7,447 nucleotides of DNA from an uncultured Cellvibrio sp. (GTDB taxonomy: Bacteria; Pseudomonadota; Gammaproteobacteria; Pseudomonadales; Cellvibrionaceae), in NCBI GenBank assembly GCA_946482385.1, contig CAMLRI010000092.1, positions 1-7,447 on the forward strand, read 5' to 3'. This document shows, piece by piece, positions 6,181-7,447 of the stretch. Every line of letters starts with the position of its first letter. Position 1 is the stretch's first letter. The translations under genes were made by a program, and so were the position numbers. A model generated the notes under the pieces. That model did not search any database and had not been told where the DNA came from. It worked only from the letters and a program-made list of their open reading frames with translations.

Positions 6181-6230
6181 ACGGGCAATACTAGTTGAAC
6201 TTGCCGCCGAACTCCATGTGGTTATTACTG

Positions 6231-6270
6231 TGGGGATTGGTACATGTACTGGGGGATTGGTACATGTACT
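6231..6270. repeat. Two tandem 20-bp repeats, each with the palindrome GTACATGTAC
   Basis: Units 6231-6250 and 6251-6270 agree at 19 of 20 bases (first base T or G, then GGGGATTGGTACATGTACT). Each carries the perfect 10-bp palindrome GTACATGTAC (6240-6249 and 6260-6269), so the two centres are 20 bp apart, close to two helical turns. The repeats lie upstream of the phosphatase-kinase operon and directly abut the 50-bp palindrome. They could be paired operator sites, a small variable-number repeat, or the flank of a palindromic repeat element. Confidence 0.8.
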
Positions 6271-6320
6271 TGGAAAGAAGGGTGCCTCCCTCGGATCTGA
6301 GCGAGACACTCTTCTTTCCA
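6271..6320. repeat. 50-bp near-perfect palindrome, REP-like element or 3'-end hairpin
   Basis: The outer arms TGGAAAGAAG (6271-6280) and CTTCTTTCCA (6311-6320) are perfectly complementary, and pairing continues to the centre between 6295 and 6296. Of 25 base pairs, 21 are Watson-Crick, two are G-T (6281/6310, 6293/6298) and two mismatch (6285/6306, 6289/6302). The element begins 14 bases after the M16 stop codon, so its hairpin would form at the 3' end of that transcript. No T run follows on either strand. There is almost no loop, unlike a typical terminator, and the element resembles a dispersed palindromic repeat. Confidence 0.8.
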
Positions 6321-6334
6321 GCAGCGCCAATGTG

Positions 6335-7447
6335 TTACAGCGTACGGATTTCCAGCCCCAGGCCCTGTACCAGTTCTTTATTGCCGGCGTGGGTAATCAC
6401 CGCGATGCTGGCTTTTTCCGGTATCAAATAAGTGGCGGCGACCCGCTTCAAGTCCGCCAGGGTGACGGCGACTACCCGGTTGCGGAACTGTTCGCGCAGC
6501 TCGCGGCTGCGGCCAAACAATTCCGCCTGGTAGGTGGATTTGGCCTCACCGGCGGGGGAGCCGGGTTTGTCGATGCTGCCGATCACCCCGAGTATGGCTT
6601 CCTCCAGCGCCTGCGGCTGGAGTTCGCTGTGGGCCAGCCAGTGCAGTGCCTCATCAAAATCCCCCAGGGTTTCCACCAGGCGCGGGTCGCGGTAGGAGTA
6701 AAAGCGGAAGGAAGCTGTGTTGGAGTCCTGGCTGGCGCCACCGCCATAGGCGCCGCCCTGTTCGCGGATGGAGCGGTGCAAAAAGCCGTTGCGCAAAAAG
6801 CCGCCCAGTACCGTCAGGGGGGCGGCGTCCGGGTGATCTACCGGCACGGTGGGGTAGGCTTTGGCGCAGAAGTTGACCTGGGTGTTGGTGATCCAGGCCT
6901 CGCGCACCTGGGCGTTTACCGGCGCCAGGCCAAAGGGCACAAAGCTGGGCGATGGGCTGGCTTCCGGCCAGCGCGCTGCCAGCTGGTCGCGCAGGGCATC
7001 CAGTTGCTCCTGTTCGCCAACAATCAGGAATTGCTTGGGCGCGGCCAGTACCAATTGGTGGATACCTGCCAGCTGCCGGGCAAAGTCGGCCAGTGCGGCG
7101 GCATCATCCAGGCGGCTGTCCAGGGCTTTAACGGCGGCAATACCGGCCATGCCGCTCAGTTCGTGGGACACCTTGGCCGCCGGGCTCATACCGGCGCAGG
7201 CGGCAGTCATGGCCAGGCTGTGGCCGTGGCCGGTAATGCTCTGCTCGCGCCGCGCGCGGTTTTGGGCGATGAGTTCGCGGATGCGCCCCAACTCGTCAAA
7301 GCGCACCTGCTGCAGGGTGGCCTGCATCAAATCATTCATGGCGCCGCTGTTGCGGTTAAGGGATTTGGCAGACAGGGTGATATAGGCATCTATGGCCTGT
7401 ACATCGTCACCGGCGCCGCGGATGCTTCTAAAGGCGCTGATGCCGCC
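6335..7447 (-). CDS. PreP-like M16C zinc metalloprotease, C-terminal 370 residues, cut by window edge
   Basis: The frame reads leftward from the window edge to TAA at 6335-6337. It is in frame to the last base, so the real start lies outside and the internal ATG at 7339 is not the beginning. The visible part starts GGISAFRSIRG, continues with ITLSAKSLNRNSGAMNDLMQ, and contains the signature FLRNGFLHRSIREQGGAYGGGA and FRFYSYRDPRLVETLGDFDEAL. These are hallmarks of the C-terminal half of presequence-protease-like M16C enzymes (insulinase clan, about 970 residues). Arg228 and Tyr234 of the fragment, in REQGGAYG, match the conserved Arg/Tyr that hold the peptide backbone in the second half of the clamshell. 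The zinc-binding HxxEH motif belongs to the N-terminal half and is not in the window. The family degrades unfolded peptides up to several tens of residues. It is on the same strand as the phosphatase and kinase but separated from them by 181 bp with a strong palindrome, so a shared transcript is unlikely. Confidence 0.92.
   Translation of the reverse strand, partial: GGISAFRSIRGAGDDVQAIDAYITLSAKSLNRNSGAMNDLMQATLQQVRFDELGRIRELIAQNRARREQSITGHGHSLAMTAACAGMSPAAKVSHELSGMAGIAAVKALDSRLDDAAALADFARQLAGIHQLVLAAPKQFLIVGEQEQLDALRDQLAARWPEASPSPSFVPFGLAPVNAQVREAWITNTQVNFCAKAYPTVPVDHPDAAPLTVLGGFLRNGFLHRSIREQGGAYGGGASQDSNTASFRFYSYRDPRLVETLGDFDEALHWLAHSELQPQALEEAILGVIGSIDKPGSPAGEAKSTYQAELFGRSRELREQFRNRVVAVTLADLKRVAATYLIPEKASIAVITHAGNKELVQGLGLEIRTL

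Noticed and set aside
6335..7339. Treating the M16 fragment as a complete 334-residue gene starting at 7339
   Set aside because: The frame continues in phase to the window edge with conserved family sequence (GGISAFRSIRG, LSAKSLNRN), so the ATG is internal.

Overview
The window looks like chromosomal DNA of a GC-rich gammaproteobacterium. The DUF1820 protein is typical of that class, and the gene style recalls Cellvibrio and related marine or soil polysaccharide degraders. This assignment is inference from protein style, not a database match. There are six protein-coding genes, two of them cut by the window edges. I see no tRNA, rRNA, CRISPR array, transposase or phage gene.

Layout: (1) 1-557, minus strand: N-terminal half of a DEAD-box RNA helicase (RhlE/SrmB-like), cut just at motif III. 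(2) 558-922: a 365-bp divergent intergenic region with a compact G-quadruplex motif and a separate inverted repeat. (3) 923-1267, plus: a small DUF1820 protein. (4) 1268-1343: a short gap with a perfect 8-bp GC hairpin. (5) 1344-2879, plus: an FGGY carbohydrate kinase with the glycerol-kinase fold but altered substrate residues. (6) 2882-5254, minus: a 790-residue membrane Ser/Thr protein kinase with an extracytoplasmic PEGA domain and an FGE-sulfatase-like domain. It converges with the FGGY gene, leaving only 2 bp between the two stop codons. (7) 5287-6153, minus: a PP2C protein phosphatase with a C-terminal membrane anchor, 32 bp upstream of the kinase and probably co-transcribed with it. 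(8) 6154-6334: an intergenic region with two 20-bp tandem repeats, each carrying the palindrome GTACATGTAC, abutting a 50-bp near-perfect palindrome. (9) 6335-7447, minus: C-terminal 370 residues of a PreP-like M16C metalloprotease.

The clearest functional unit is the phosphatase-kinase pair. Both catalytic domains are predicted to sit on the cytoplasmic face of the inner membrane. The kinase places PEGA and FGE-like domains in the periplasm, where they could sense a ligand or the cell wall. The FGE-like domain lacks the cysteine pair of true formylglycine-generating enzymes, so a binding or sensing role is more likely than catalysis. Kinase/PP2C pairs occur in type VI secretion loci (PpkA/PppA), but no secretion genes are visible here. 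The other genes look like ordinary chromosomal neighbours. The most unusual DNA-level feature is the composite repeat at 6231-6320, which looks like a REP-like or small palindromic element.
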